64,000 nt of DNA, from contig NZ_BAYB01000028.1 in assembly GCF_000685035.1 (NCBI RefSeq), positions 1-64,000 of the forward strand. Reading direction: 5' to 3'. The notes beneath the pieces were generated by a model. It was given only the letters and a program-made list of their open reading frames with translations. It did no database searches and was not told where the DNA came from. This DNA comes from Paraburkholderia ferrariae NBRC 106233 (lineage in GTDB: Bacteria > Pseudomonadota > Gammaproteobacteria > Burkholderiales > Burkholderiaceae). Of the stretch, positions 1-8,430 are shown in pieces. Positions within the stretch are counted from its first letter, which is position 1; each line of letters begins with the position of its first letter. A program made the position numbers and the translations under genes.

Positions 1-225
1 CTACCGGCTTCTTTCTGCGTCGCTGCGTCTGCAGCAGAGAAACGAGATTATGAAGAATCTTTTTCGCTTCGTCAACATCTTTTTTTTGCGTCGCCGCCTG
101 AAAGCTGTCAACCTCGCGTCCGCCCGTTCCCTCCGGCGGCCTTCGCCGCTGCACCGGTGTCACCCGTGAACTGCGAAGGGGGCGAATCTTACCGCCCCCC
201 ACCCCCATCCCGCAAGGGGAAACAC
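1..225. other. Left-edge intergenic DNA, no convincing gene
   Basis: No recognisable gene, tRNA or repeat is seen. A 39-codon plus-strand reading frame from the ATG at 50 to the TGA at 167-169 starts with Phe-rich codons and then becomes Arg-rich. It has no clear family and only a weak purine stretch before it, so I do not call it a gene. Confidence 0.4.
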
Positions 226-264
226 GAAAAAATTTGCCTGCCGCCTTTCCAGGAGGAGCGGCAG
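226..264 (-). terminator. Rho-independent terminator after paaF
   Basis: Read on the minus strand, a 7-bp stem (CTGCCGC pairing with GCGGCAG; plus positions 258-264 and 238-244) is followed by GCAAATTTTTT. It lies just beyond the paaF stop codon and fits an intrinsic terminator for the leftward transcript. Confidence 0.7.
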
Positions 265-277
265 CAAGCTCTGCCCG

Positions 278-1054
278 TTATTTGTTCTTGAAGACCGGCT
301 TGCGCTTCTCCACGAAGGCTGCCATCCCCTCTTTCTGATCCTCCGTCGCGAACAGCGAATGGAACAGGCGGCGCTCGAAGTGCACCCCTTCGGCCAGCGT
401 GGTTTCGTACGCGCGGTTCACCGACTCCTTCGCCATCATCACCGCCGGGAGCGAGTACTCGCTGATCGTGGTCGCCGCCGCAATCGCCTCGTTCAACAGG
501 TCGGCCGCCGGAATCACGCGTGAGACGAGGCCCGCGCGCTCCGCTTCGGCCGCATCCATCATGCGCGCGGTCAGACACAGATCCATTGCCTTCGCCTTCG
601 AAACCGCGCGCGGCAAACGCTGCGTGCCGCCCGCGCCGGGAATCACACCCAGCTTGATTTCAGGCTGACCGAACTTCGCCGTATCCGCCGCAAAGATGAT
701 GTCGCACATCATGGCCAACTCGCAGCCGCCGCCCAGCGCGAACCCGGCCACCGCAGCAATGATCGGCTTGCGGATCGAGCGGATCGTCTCCCAGTTGCGC
801 GTGATGTAGTCGCCCTTATAGACATCCATGAAGCTGTAGGTCGCCATCATGCCGATGTCCGCGCCGGCCGCGAACGCCTTCTCGCTGCCGGTGATGACGA
901 TCGTCCCGATGCTCTCGTCCACGTCGAACGCCTTCAGCGCCGCGCCCAGTTCGTCCATCAGCGCATCGTTCAGCGCATTGAGCGCCTTCGGGCGGTTAAG
1001 CGTGATCAAACCGACTTTGCCGCGCGTTTCGACCAGGATGTTCTCGTACGCCAT
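278..1054 (-). CDS. paaF: Enoyl-CoA hydratase PaaF (2,3-dehydroadipyl-CoA hydratase)
   Basis: A 258-residue crotonase-fold hydratase. The oxyanion-hole segment AAGAD is at about residues 62-66. Both catalytic glutamates of true hydratases are present: E112 in GGGCELAM and E132 in FGQPEIKLG. In phenylacetate catabolism PaaF hydrates 2,3-dehydroadipyl-CoA in the lower, beta-oxidation-like part of the pathway. The start at 1054 is chosen because GGAAGGAGG lies immediately upstream; an upstream in-frame ATG at 1069 would place that site inside the gene. The gene is divergent from the paaZ-type gene across a short region with a PaaR-like palindrome, as in other Burkholderia phenylacetate clusters. 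The family is certain; the PaaF assignment rests largely on context. Confidence 0.9.
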   Translation of the reverse strand: MAYENILVETRGKVGLITLNRPKALNALNDALMDELGAALKAFDVDESIGTIVITGSEKAFAAGADIGMMATYSFMDVYKGDYITRNWETIRSIRKPIIAAVAGFALGGGCELAMMCDIIFAADTAKFGQPEIKLGVIPGAGGTQRLPRAVSKAKAMDLCLTARMMDAAEAERAGLVSRVIPAADLLNEAIAAATTISEYSLPAVMMAKESVNRAYETTLAEGVHFERRLFHSLFATEDQKEGMAAFVEKRKPVFKNK

Positions 1055-1129
1055 ACGTCCTCCTTCCATCTATGAAAAGTCCCCCAAAAAAATTTTCACG
1101 CCAAACTTTGACTAATGCTAACATTTGCC

Positions 1130-1145
1130 AACCAACCGGTCGGTT
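1130..1145. promoter_or_regulatory. PaaR-type operator palindrome
   Basis: AACCAACCGGTCGGTT is a 16-bp palindrome with one mismatched pair, centred in the 138-bp gap between the divergent paaF and paaZ-type genes. It resembles the ACCNACCGGTNGGT-like site I associate with the TetR-family repressor PaaR of beta-proteobacteria (from memory). A TTGACT hexamer at 1108-1113 may be part of a rightward promoter. No paaR gene is in the window. Binding is inferred. Confidence 0.7.
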
Positions 1146-1192
1146 AATTAATCGGCGCGGGCCTGCCCCAACCTCTCAATCTATGTTGCGCC

Positions 1193-2893
1193 ATGACACA
1201 TCCCTTGTTCGCCAAGCACGAGAGCGTGCTGCAAAAGGCGGTCGCCGCCATCGAGACCCGTGGCTACTGGAGCCCGTTCGCTGAAATGCCCAGTCCAAAA
1301 GTGTACGGGGAAACCGCCAGTGCCGAAGGCGAAGCCGCATTCAAGGCGCACCTGAACCGGACGTTCGAACTCGACCAGCCGACCACCGGCGCGACCGTCG
1401 GCAGCGAAGCCTCGCCGTTCGGGTTCGCGCTGGGTGCACGCTATCCGGAAGCCTCCCCGGAGCAGTTGATCGCCGCCGCCCAGGCAGCGCAGCGCGACTG
1501 GCGCGCCGCCGGACCGCAAGCATGGGTGGGTGTCAGCCTCGAAATCCTCGAGCGCCTGAACCGCGCAAGCTTCGAGATCGCCTACAGCGTCATGCACACC
1601 ACCGGTCAGGCCTTCATGATGGCCTTCCAGGCCGGCGGCCCCCACGCGCAGGACCGCGCGCTCGAAGCCGTGACCTATGCCTGGGACCAGCTGCGCCGCA
1701 TTCCTGCCGATACGCACTGGGAAAAGCCGCAAGGCAAGAATCCGCCGCTCGCCATGCACAAACGCTACACGGTCGTGCCGCGCGGTACCGGCCTCGTGCT
1801 CGGCTGCTGCACGTTCCCGACCTGGAACGGCTACCCCGGCCTCTTCGCCGATCTCGCGACCGGCAATACCGTCATCGTCAAACCGCACCCGGGCGCGATC
1901 CTGCCGCTCGCAATCACGGTGCGGATCGCGCGCGAAGTCCTGCGCGAAGCAGGCTTCGACCCGAACGTGGTCACGCTGCTCGCCACCAACCCCAACGACG
2001 GCGCGCTCGTGCAATCGCTCGCGCTGCGCCCCGAAATCAAGCTGATCGATTTCACCGGCAGCACGCAGAACGGCGACTGGCTCGAGCAACACGCCCATCA
2101 GGCCCAGGTGTACACCGAGAAGGCCGGCGTCAATCAGATTGTGATCGACTCGGTGGACGACCTGAAGGCAGCCGCGCGCAATATCGCCTTCTCGCTTTCG
2201 CTTTACTCGGGCCAGATGTGCACCGCGCCCCAAAACATCTATGTGCCGCGCGACGGCATCCGCACGGCTGAAGGCCACCTCAGCTTCGAAGCCGTTGCAC
2301 AGGCGCTTGCCGGTGCCGTCACGAAGTTCGTGGCCGATCCGGCCCGCGCCGTCGAAGTGCTTGGTGCAATCCAGAACGAAGGCGTGACAGCCCGCATCGA
2401 CGAAGCGCGCACGTTAGGCACGGTGCTGGCCGAAAGCCTGATACTCGAACATCCTCAGTTCCCCGGCGCACGCGTGCGCACGCCGCTCGTGCTCTCGCTC
2501 GACGCCGCCCGCGACGCGGCCTCGTTCATGCGCGAGTGGTTCGGCCCGATTTCGTTCGTGATCGCCACCGATTCGACCGCGCAGTCGCTCGAACTGGCCG
2601 GGTCGATCGCTCGCGACCATGGCGCACTCACGCTCTCCGTGTACAGCACCGACGACGCGGTCATCGAAGCCGCCCACGAAGCCGCGATCACCGGCGGCGT
2701 GGCGCTGTCGATCAACCTCACGGGCGGCGTGTTCGTCAATCAGTCGGCGGCGTTCTCGGACTTCCACGGCACGGGTGCCAACCCGGCGGCGAACGCGGCC
2801 CTGGCCGATGCCGCATTCGTGGCAAACCGCTTCCGCGTGGTTCAGAGCCGGGTTCATGTTGAACCGAAAGCCGCCCCTGTTGTAGCCGGCTGA
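1193..2893 (+). CDS. paaZ: Phenylacetate-degradation aldehyde dehydrogenase PaaZ/PaaN
   Basis: A 566-residue aldehyde dehydrogenase of the PaaN type. It should oxidise the ring-opened 3-oxo-5,6-dehydrosuberyl-CoA semialdehyde with NAD(P)+. The catalytic cysteine is C343 in SGQMCTAP. The general-base glutamate is probably E309 in the atypical context YTEKAGVN, and the cofactor-loop motif FTGST precedes it. E. coli PaaZ fuses this domain to a C-terminal MaoC-type enoyl-CoA hydratase; this protein ends after the dehydrogenase domain, so ring-opening hydrolysis must come from a separate protein. It is the first gene of a rightward run with the thiolase, paaG, paaI and paaK, about 96 nt before the thiolase start. 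Confidence 0.9.
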   Translation: MTHPLFAKHESVLQKAVAAIETRGYWSPFAEMPSPKVYGETASAEGEAAFKAHLNRTFELDQPTTGATVGSEASPFGFALGARYPEASPEQLIAAAQAAQRDWRAAGPQAWVGVSLEILERLNRASFEIAYSVMHTTGQAFMMAFQAGGPHAQDRALEAVTYAWDQLRRIPADTHWEKPQGKNPPLAMHKRYTVVPRGTGLVLGCCTFPTWNGYPGLFADLATGNTVIVKPHPGAILPLAITVRIAREVLREAGFDPNVVTLLATNPNDGALVQSLALRPEIKLIDFTGSTQNGDWLEQHAHQAQVYTEKAGVNQIVIDSVDDLKAAARNIAFSLSLYSGQMCTAPQNIYVPRDGIRTAEGHLSFEAVAQALAGAVTKFVADPARAVEVLGAIQNEGVTARIDEARTLGTVLAESLILEHPQFPGARVRTPLVLSLDAARDAASFMREWFGPISFVIATDSTAQSLELAGSIARDHGALTLSVYSTDDAVIEAAHEAAITGGVALSINLTGGVFVNQSAAFSDFHGTGANPAANAALADAAFVANRFRVVQSRVHVEPKAAPVVAG

Positions 2894-2989
2894 ACGGCCT
2901 ATGCCGTTTGGCCGAATAGAACCTGATTCGCCATCCCTCTAGCATGTATGCATGAGCGTACTTCCGCGCTCGTGCCTCAGGAATCCGAG

Positions 2990-4192
2990 ATGACCGAAGC
3001 CTATATCTGCGACGCGATCCGCACCCCGTTCGGCCGCTACGGCGGCGTACTGAAAGACGTCCGTGCGGACGACCTGGGCGCCGTGCCGATCCGCGCACTC
3101 GTCGAGCGCAACCCGGGCGTGGACTGGCGCACGCTCGACGACGTGCTGTACGGCTGCGCGAACCAGGCCGGCGAAGACAACCGCAACGTCGCGCGTATGT
3201 CCGCCCTGCTCGCGGGCCTACCAACCGACGCCCCCGGCGCCACGATCAACCGCCTTTGCGGCTCGGGCCTCGACGCTGTCGGCAGCGCCGCGCGCGCGAT
3301 CAAGGCAGGCGAAGCGCGCCTGATGATCGCGGGCGGCGTGGAGAGCATGACGCGCGCGCCCTTCGTCATGGGCAAGGCGGCATCGGCATTCGCACGCGAT
3401 GCGAGTATCTACGACACCACCATCGGCTGGCGTTTCGTCAATCCGCTGATGAAACGCGAGTACGGTATCGACTCGATGCCCGAGACGGCGGAGAACGTCG
3501 CCGTCGAGTTCGGCATCGGCCGGGCCGACCAGGACGCGTTCGCGCTGCGCAGCCAGCAAAAGGCCGCCCGCGCGCAGAAGGACGGTACGCTCGCCGCAGA
3601 AATCGTGGCCGTGGAAATCGCCCAGAAGAAAGGCGACCCGATCCGCGTCGCACTCGACGAACATCCGCGCGAAACGTCGCTCGAAGCACTGGGCAAGCTC
3701 AAGGGCATCGTGCGCCCCGACGGCACTGTCACCGCCGGCAATGCTTCGGGCGTGAACGATGGCGCGTGCGCGTTGCTCATCGCCAACGAAGCCGCCGCCA
3801 GCCAGTATGGCCTGCGCCGCCGCGCCCGCGTGCTCGGCATGGCAACGGCCGGCGTCGCGCCCCGCATCATGGGCATCGGGCCGGCCCCCGCCACACAGAA
3901 GCTGCTGAAGCAGCTCGGCATGACGCTGGATCAGTTCGACGTGATCGAGCTCAACGAGGCTTTCGCTTCGCAAGGGCTCGCCGTGCTGCGCCAGCTCGGC
4001 CTGAAGGACGACGACGCGCGCGTCAATCCGAACGGCGGCGCGATCGCGCTCGGTCATCCGCTCGGCGCCTCCGGTGCGCGGCTCGTGACCACGGCCCTGT
4101 ACCAGCTGGAGCGCATCAACGGACGTTATGCGCTCTGCACGATGTGTATCGGCGTAGGCCAGGGCATTGCCCTCGCCATTGAACGCCTCTGA
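2990..4192 (+). CDS. paaJ: 3-oxoadipyl-CoA/3-oxo-5,6-dehydrosuberyl-CoA thiolase
   Basis: A 400-residue thiolase. The acyl-enzyme cysteine is C90 in NRLCGSG. The GHP histidine is in GGAIALGHPLGASG near residue 350, and the second catalytic cysteine is in CMCIGVGQG near the C-terminus. In the Paa pathway the enzyme cleaves both 3-oxo-5,6-dehydrosuberyl-CoA and 3-oxoadipyl-CoA with CoA, releasing acetyl-CoA and finally succinyl-CoA. The start at 2990 follows AGGAATCCGAG and gives the standard family N-terminus; an ATG at 2948 would add 14 unsupported residues. The same family includes beta-ketoadipate thiolase PcaF; the position between paaZ and paaG favours the phenylacetate role. Some Burkholderia papers name this gene paaE. 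Confidence 0.88.
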   Translation: MTEAYICDAIRTPFGRYGGVLKDVRADDLGAVPIRALVERNPGVDWRTLDDVLYGCANQAGEDNRNVARMSALLAGLPTDAPGATINRLCGSGLDAVGSAARAIKAGEARLMIAGGVESMTRAPFVMGKAASAFARDASIYDTTIGWRFVNPLMKREYGIDSMPETAENVAVEFGIGRADQDAFALRSQQKAARAQKDGTLAAEIVAVEIAQKKGDPIRVALDEHPRETSLEALGKLKGIVRPDGTVTAGNASGVNDGACALLIANEAAASQYGLRRRARVLGMATAGVAPRIMGIGPAPATQKLLKQLGMTLDQFDVIELNEAFASQGLAVLRQLGLKDDDARVNPNGGAIALGHPLGASGARLVTTALYQLERINGRYALCTMCIGVGQGIALAIERL

Positions 4193-4259
4193 TCCGAACG
4201 CAACTATCGGCCGGCCGCCGGGCGTAGCACGGCGGCCTTGGAGCTGCAGGAGACAACCG

Positions 4260-5051
4260 GTGCCCTACGATTCGATCCGCGTCGAAACCGACGCATCCAC
4301 ACGCGTGGCGACGATCACGCTCAACCGCCCCGACAAGCTCAATAGCTTCACGCGCGCGATGCACCGCGAACTCGCCGCCGCGCTCGACGAAGTCGTCGCC
4401 GCCGGCGCGCGCGCGCTGGTGCTCACCGGCGCGGGCCGGGGCTTCTGCGCTGGCCAGGATCTCGCGGATCTCGACTTCACGCCCGGCGCAATGACGGACC
4501 TCGGCGCGCTGATCGAAGAGTATTTCAATCCGCTCATCAAACGCCTGCAGGCACTGCCCATGCCCGTGATCGCCGCCGTCAACGGCACCGCGGCGGGCGC
4601 GGGCGCCAATCTCGCGCTCGCCTGCGACGTCGTGCTCGCGGCGCGCTCCGCCAGCTTCATCCAGGCCTTCGTCAAGATCGGCCTCGTGCCCGACTCCGGC
4701 GGAACGTGGTTCCTGCCGAAGCGCGTCGGCATGGCACGCGCGCTGGGACTTGCGATGACCGGCGAACGCCTGCCGGCCGAAAAGGCCGAGAGCTGGGGAC
4801 TCGTCTGGCAAGTCACCGAAGACGCCGACCTGGCGGCCACCGCCACCGCGCTCGCCGCGCAACTCGCGAAGCAACCCACCCGCGCCATCGTGGCGACACG
4901 CGAAGCAATGCGCGCCTCAGCCACGCAAACGCTCGACCAGCAGCTCGATCTCGAACGCGATCTGCAACGCGAACTCGGCGCGTCGCACGACTATGCCGAG
5001 GGCGTTCAGGCGTTCCTGGAAAAGCGCGCACCGCGCTTCGAGGGCCGCTGA
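4260..5051 (+). CDS. paaG: 2-(1,2-epoxy-1,2-dihydrophenyl)acetyl-CoA isomerase PaaG
   Basis: A 263-residue crotonase-fold protein. It isomerises the ring 1,2-epoxide of phenylacetyl-CoA to the seven-membered oxepin-CoA and can act again lower in the pathway. The oxyanion-hole segment is GAGRGFCAGQDLAD, with Asp and Leu where hydratases differ. The second conserved block is KIGLVPDSGGTWFLP, where an Asp (PDSGG) replaces a hydratase-type glutamate, typical of PaaG rather than PaaF. The start is GTG 4260, preceded by CAGGAGACAACC. An in-frame ATG upstream overlaps the thiolase gene and lacks such a site. paaI follows after one base. Confidence 0.92.
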   Translation: MPYDSIRVETDASTRVATITLNRPDKLNSFTRAMHRELAAALDEVVAAGARALVLTGAGRGFCAGQDLADLDFTPGAMTDLGALIEEYFNPLIKRLQALPMPVIAAVNGTAAGAGANLALACDVVLAARSASFIQAFVKIGLVPDSGGTWFLPKRVGMARALGLAMTGERLPAEKAESWGLVWQVTEDADLAATATALAAQLAKQPTRAIVATREAMRASATQTLDQQLDLERDLQRELGASHDYAEGVQAFLEKRAPRFEGR

Positions 5052-5052
5052 C

Positions 5053-5526
5053 ATGTCCACGCAAACGTCCACACCGCGCGTTGCGCCTGGCGCCATGTCT
5101 GCCGACGAACTTGCCCGCGCCACCGCACAAGCCATGTACGACGCCGACGCCTGCAGCCGCGCGCTCGGCATCGAACTCATCGAAGTGCGCGCGGGCTATG
5201 CGCGCCTTTCCATGGCCGTGCGGCCCGAATTCCTCAACGGCCATCAGATCTGCCACGGCGGCCTGATCTTCACGCTCGCCGACTCGACATTCGCGTTCGC
5301 ATGCAATTCGTACAACGTGAACACCGTCGCGGCCGGCTGCTCGATCGAATTTCTGCGCCCCGTGCAACCGGACGACGTGCTCACCGCCGAAGCCGTCGAA
5401 CAGATTCTTTCGGGACGCAACGGCGTGTACGACATCCGCGTCACGAACCGCGCGGGCGAAACCGTCGCGCTCTTCCGGGGCAAGTCCGCGCAAATTCGCG
5501 GCAACGTCATTCCGGTAGCGGAGTGA
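5053..5526 (+). CDS. paaI: Hydroxyphenylacetyl-CoA thioesterase PaaI
   Basis: A 157-residue single hot-dog-fold thioesterase. The conserved block NGHQICHGGLIFTLADSTFAFACN (about residues 60-83) carries the HGG turn and the catalytic acidic residue of the PaaI family. It hydrolyses ring-hydroxylated phenylacetyl-CoA and other dead-end thioesters and so frees CoA when the pathway stalls. The ATG at 5053 begins one base after the paaG stop, so the two are probably translationally coupled. A 116-nt gap with no terminator separates it from paaK. Confidence 0.92.
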   Translation: MSTQTSTPRVAPGAMSADELARATAQAMYDADACSRALGIELIEVRAGYARLSMAVRPEFLNGHQICHGGLIFTLADSTFAFACNSYNVNTVAAGCSIEFLRPVQPDDVLTAEAVEQILSGRNGVYDIRVTNRAGETVALFRGKSAQIRGNVIPVAE

Positions 5527-5642
5527 GCGGGAATCCCGACGGCTTTTCAACGTATCCACGCAATCCACGTACAGAACCCAAGGCGCAGCCTTGCATGGGG
5601 TCAGAGTCAGCGCCCCCACTCTGGCCGACACAGGAGACATCG

Positions 5643-6941
5643 ATGACTACCACGCTGCCGCTCGACCCCATCGAAAAGGCAAGCCGAGACGAACTTGCGG
5701 CACTTCAGCTCGAACGGCTGAAATGGTCGCTCAACCACGCTTACGAGAACTCGCCGGTCTACCGCCGCAAGTTCGACGAGGCAGGCGTTCATCCGTCGCA
5801 GCTCCAGTCGCTCTCCGACCTCGCCCGCTTTCCATTCACGACCAAGAAAGACCTGCGTGACAACTACCCGTTCGGCATGTTCGCCGTGCCGCAGGAGCAG
5901 ATTTCGCGCATTCACGCTTCGTCCGGGACCACCGGCAAGCCCACCGTGGTCGGCTACACCGCGCGCGACATCGACACCTGGGCCAATCTGGTTGCACGCT
6001 CGGTGCGCGCATCGGGTGCGCGGCGCGGCGACAAGGTCCACATCAGCTACGGCTACGGGCTCTTCACGGGCGGCCTCGGCGCGCATTACGGCGCCGAGCG
6101 CGCGGGCCTCACGGTGATCCCGTTCGGCGGCGGCCAGACCGAGAAGCAGGTTCAGCTCATCCAGGACTTCCGCCCCGACATCATCATGGTCACGCCGAGC
6201 TACATGCTCGCCATCGCCGATGAAATGGAGCGCCAGGGCATCGATCCGGCCAGCAGCTCGCTGCGCATCGGCATCTTCGGCGCCGAGCCGTGGACCAACG
6301 ACATGCGCGCGGCCATCGAGCAGCGCATGGGCATTACCGCGGTCGATATCTACGGACTTTCGGAAGTGATGGGCCCAGGCGTGGCTTCGGAGTGCGCCGA
6401 AACCAAGGACGGCCCCACCATCTGGGAAGACCACTTCTACCCGGAAATCATCGATCCGGAAACGGGCGAAGTGCTGCCTGACGGCGAGTTCGGCGAACTG
6501 GTGTTCACCTCGCTCACCAAAGAGGCGCTGCCGATCGTCCGCTACCGCACGCGCGACCTCACGCGCCTGCTGCCGGGCACCGCGCGCACGATGCGCCGCA
6601 TGGAAAAGATCACGGGCCGCTCGGACGACATGCTCATCATCCGCGGCGTGAACGTGTTCCCGACGCAGATCGAAGAGCTGTTGCTCAAGCAGCCGGTGCT
6701 TGCGCCGCACTACCAGATCGTGCTGACCAAGGAAGGGCCGCTCGATGTGATGGCGCTCAATGTCGAGCCGTCCCCGGAAAGCGCACCCGACGGCGCGGCG
6801 CTGGAAAAGGCGCGCAACGCGCTCGCCTACGATATCAAGGCGCTGATCGGCGTAACCGCCCTCGTGAATGTGCTGGAGGTAAACGGCATCGAGCGCTCGG
6901 TGGGCAAGGCGCGCCGCGTCATCGACAAACGTCCGAAGTAA
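5643..6941 (+). CDS. paaK: Phenylacetate-CoA ligase PaaK
   Basis: A 432-residue member of the adenylate-forming ligase superfamily, catalysing phenylacetate + ATP + CoA to phenylacetyl-CoA, the entry step of the pathway. Seen in the sequence: the P-loop-like block ASSGTTGKPTVVGYT near residue 95, the adenylation motif DIYGLSEVMGPGVASEC near residue 235, and the C-terminal hinge motif GRSDDMLIIRGVNVFP. The length matches the family. The start at 5643 follows the purine-rich AGGAGACATCG. It is the last gene of the phenylacetate run and is followed by a terminator hairpin. Confidence 0.95.
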   Translation: MTTTLPLDPIEKASRDELAALQLERLKWSLNHAYENSPVYRRKFDEAGVHPSQLQSLSDLARFPFTTKKDLRDNYPFGMFAVPQEQISRIHASSGTTGKPTVVGYTARDIDTWANLVARSVRASGARRGDKVHISYGYGLFTGGLGAHYGAERAGLTVIPFGGGQTEKQVQLIQDFRPDIIMVTPSYMLAIADEMERQGIDPASSSLRIGIFGAEPWTNDMRAAIEQRMGITAVDIYGLSEVMGPGVASECAETKDGPTIWEDHFYPEIIDPETGEVLPDGEFGELVFTSLTKEALPIVRYRTRDLTRLLPGTARTMRRMEKITGRSDDMLIIRGVNVFPTQIEELLLKQPVLAPHYQIVLTKEGPLDVMALNVEPSPESAPDGAALEKARNALAYDIKALIGVTALVNVLEVNGIERSVGKARRVIDKRPK

Positions 6942-6982
6942 GCGCCCTGCTGTCCCCGGCAAGCCGCCGGACATCCCCCAAA

Positions 6983-7020
6983 GAAAAAACCGGCGCGTGC
7001 CGACTGCGCACCGGCTTTTT
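6983..7020. terminator. Bidirectional terminator between paaK and mltA
   Basis: An interrupted stem (CCGG-C-GCG pairing with CGC-A-CCGG) at 6990-7014 is flanked by A6 on the left and T5 on the right. It can serve both the rightward paa transcript and the leftward mltA transcript. Confidence 0.7.
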
Positions 7021-7040
7021 CCTTCAGGTCGAACCCGCAC

Positions 7041-8207
7041 TCACGAGTTCGGAAACAGCAGCCACATCCGGCCGCCCTGCTTCATCTTGCCGGCCAGATC
7101 GCCCGCGTCGTCGCCGAGGCCCCAGAAGTAGTCGGCGCGCACGCCGCCCTTGATCGCCGTCCCGGTGTCCTGCGCGAACACAAGGCGGTTGAGCGGCGTA
7201 TTGGTCAGCGGCCGCGTGGTCTGCAGGAACACCGGCGTGCCCAGCGGAATCGACGAGGGATCCACGGCAATCGAGCGCTCCGGCGTGAGCGGCACGCCGA
7301 GCGCACCGACCGGGCCGTCGGCGCCGTCCTGCGCCGAGCCATCGGCCCCGGGCATCTCGCGGAAAAAGACGAAGCGCGGATTCGTGTCGAGCAGCGCGTC
7401 CACGCGCGAGGGATTCGCCCGCGCCCAGGCCTTGATGCCCTGCATGGTCGCCTGCGCCGGCGTAAGTTCGCCGCGGTCGAGCAGCCATTTGCCGATCGAG
7501 CGGTACGGCTGGTTGTTGGTCCCGCCAAAGCCCACGCGCATCACGCTGCCGTCTTCCATCACGACACGCCCGGACCCCTGCACCTGCAGGAAGAACGCCT
7601 CGATCGGATCGTCCACCCAGACGAGTTCGTTGCCGTCGAGCACGCCCGAGCGCTCGAGCTGCGCGCGCGGCGGCAGCGGCGTGCCCGCGCGATAGCCGGA
7701 CGGCCAGTGGTAGAGCGCCGTCTGATAGATGCCGTGGCGCGTGCGCGAGCCATGCAGCAAGGGTTCGTAGTAGCCGGTCACGAGGCCGTCCAGCGTGCCG
7801 TCGTTGTTGGCGAACTGGTAGGGCGTGAAGTAGGTTTCGAAGAAGGCCCGGGCGCTCGCCGGATCGAGGTCGTCGAGCTGCGAGGCGGCGGCGCAGGCGC
7901 GCTGCCAGCGCGGATCGCGCGCGAGGCGCGTGCAGTTGGCGCGCAGCGCCGCGGTCACGCCGATCAGCGAATCGTCCTGCCAGCCCGGCACCTGTTGCCA
8001 GGCAACCGGCGTGAGGCGGGCCGCCGCGATCTGGCCGGGAACGTAGGGCGTCCCCGTGGGCGGCGAGGTCCGCACATAGCTCGGGCCGCCGCACGCGGCC
8101 AGCAGCGCCGCCAGCGCGGCCGCCCCCAGCCAGCCGGCCGCGCGGCCGAGGGTCCGTCTCGCTGCGCCCGCAGGCGCATCATCATGCTCACTGCTGAACC
8201 CGGGCAT
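7041..8207 (-). CDS. mltA: Membrane-bound lytic murein transglycosylase A
   Basis: A probable outer-membrane lipoprotein that cleaves the MurNAc-GlcNAc bond of peptidoglycan and leaves 1,6-anhydroMurNAc ends. The hydrophobic stretch AGWLGAAALAALLAAC ends in the lipobox LAAC about 40 residues in. The central VTGYYEP block and the C-terminal 3D-like domain (AQDTGTAIKG...RADYFWG) carry the family's catalytic Asp region. Length from the chosen start is about 388 residues. The start is uncertain: ATG 8207 has only GGGCGG upstream, and ATG 8237 is also in frame. I prefer 8207 because the divergent small gene's probable -10 (8237-8242) would otherwise lie inside mltA. Confidence 0.88.
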   Translation of the reverse strand: MPGFSSEHDDAPAGAARRTLGRAAGWLGAAALAALLAACGGPSYVRTSPPTGTPYVPGQIAAARLTPVAWQQVPGWQDDSLIGVTAALRANCTRLARDPRWQRACAAASQLDDLDPASARAFFETYFTPYQFANNDGTLDGLVTGYYEPLLHGSRTRHGIYQTALYHWPSGYRAGTPLPPRAQLERSGVLDGNELVWVDDPIEAFFLQVQGSGRVVMEDGSVMRVGFGGTNNQPYRSIGKWLLDRGELTPAQATMQGIKAWARANPSRVDALLDTNPRFVFFREMPGADGSAQDGADGPVGALGVPLTPERSIAVDPSSIPLGTPVFLQTTRPLTNTPLNRLVFAQDTGTAIKGGVRADYFWGLGDDAGDLAGKMKQGGRMWLLFPNS

Positions 8208-8265
8208 CCGCCCGGAAAACTGCCCCAAATCGCGCATACAATGCTTGTTCTCGATGGATACCGCC

Positions 8266-8406
8266 ATGTCTGATCTGCTCGACGAATACCCGATGCTCAT
8301 GTTTGGGCTGGAAGCGTTGATCGCGCTCTTCCTGCTGATTTTCATCGTCGTATGGACCGCGTCGGGCAGGAAGAAACGCGCCCCGCACGACCGGCGTCAG
8401 GACTAG
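8266..8406 (+). CDS. Small single-pass membrane protein, unknown
   Basis: A 46-codon frame (ATG 8266, TAG 8404-8406) encodes an acidic N-terminus (MSDLLDEYP), one hydrophobic segment of about 20 residues (LEALIALFLLIFIVVW) and a strongly basic tail (SGRKKRAPHDRRQ). That charge pattern predicts N-out/C-in insertion. A TACAAT hexamer at 8237-8242 lies 23 nt before the start, the same -10 form seen before ychF and ettA, and a weak GGA is about 7 nt before the ATG. It is divergent from mltA and convergent with apaG. I do not recognise the family. The patterned composition and promoter support a real gene, but no homology search was possible. Confidence 0.6.
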   Translation: MSDLLDEYPMLMFGLEALIALFLLIFIVVWTASGRKKRAPHDRRQD

Positions 8407-8430
8407 CAGACTGCAAACCGGCGCTACGGT

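Noticed and set aside
50..169. A 39-codon frame at the left edge beginning with Phe-rich codons
   Set aside because: Resembles a leader peptide at first glance (four Phe in the first twelve residues), but no phe-related gene follows, no hairpin with U-tract is nearby on that strand, and the rest is Arg/Pro-rich noise.
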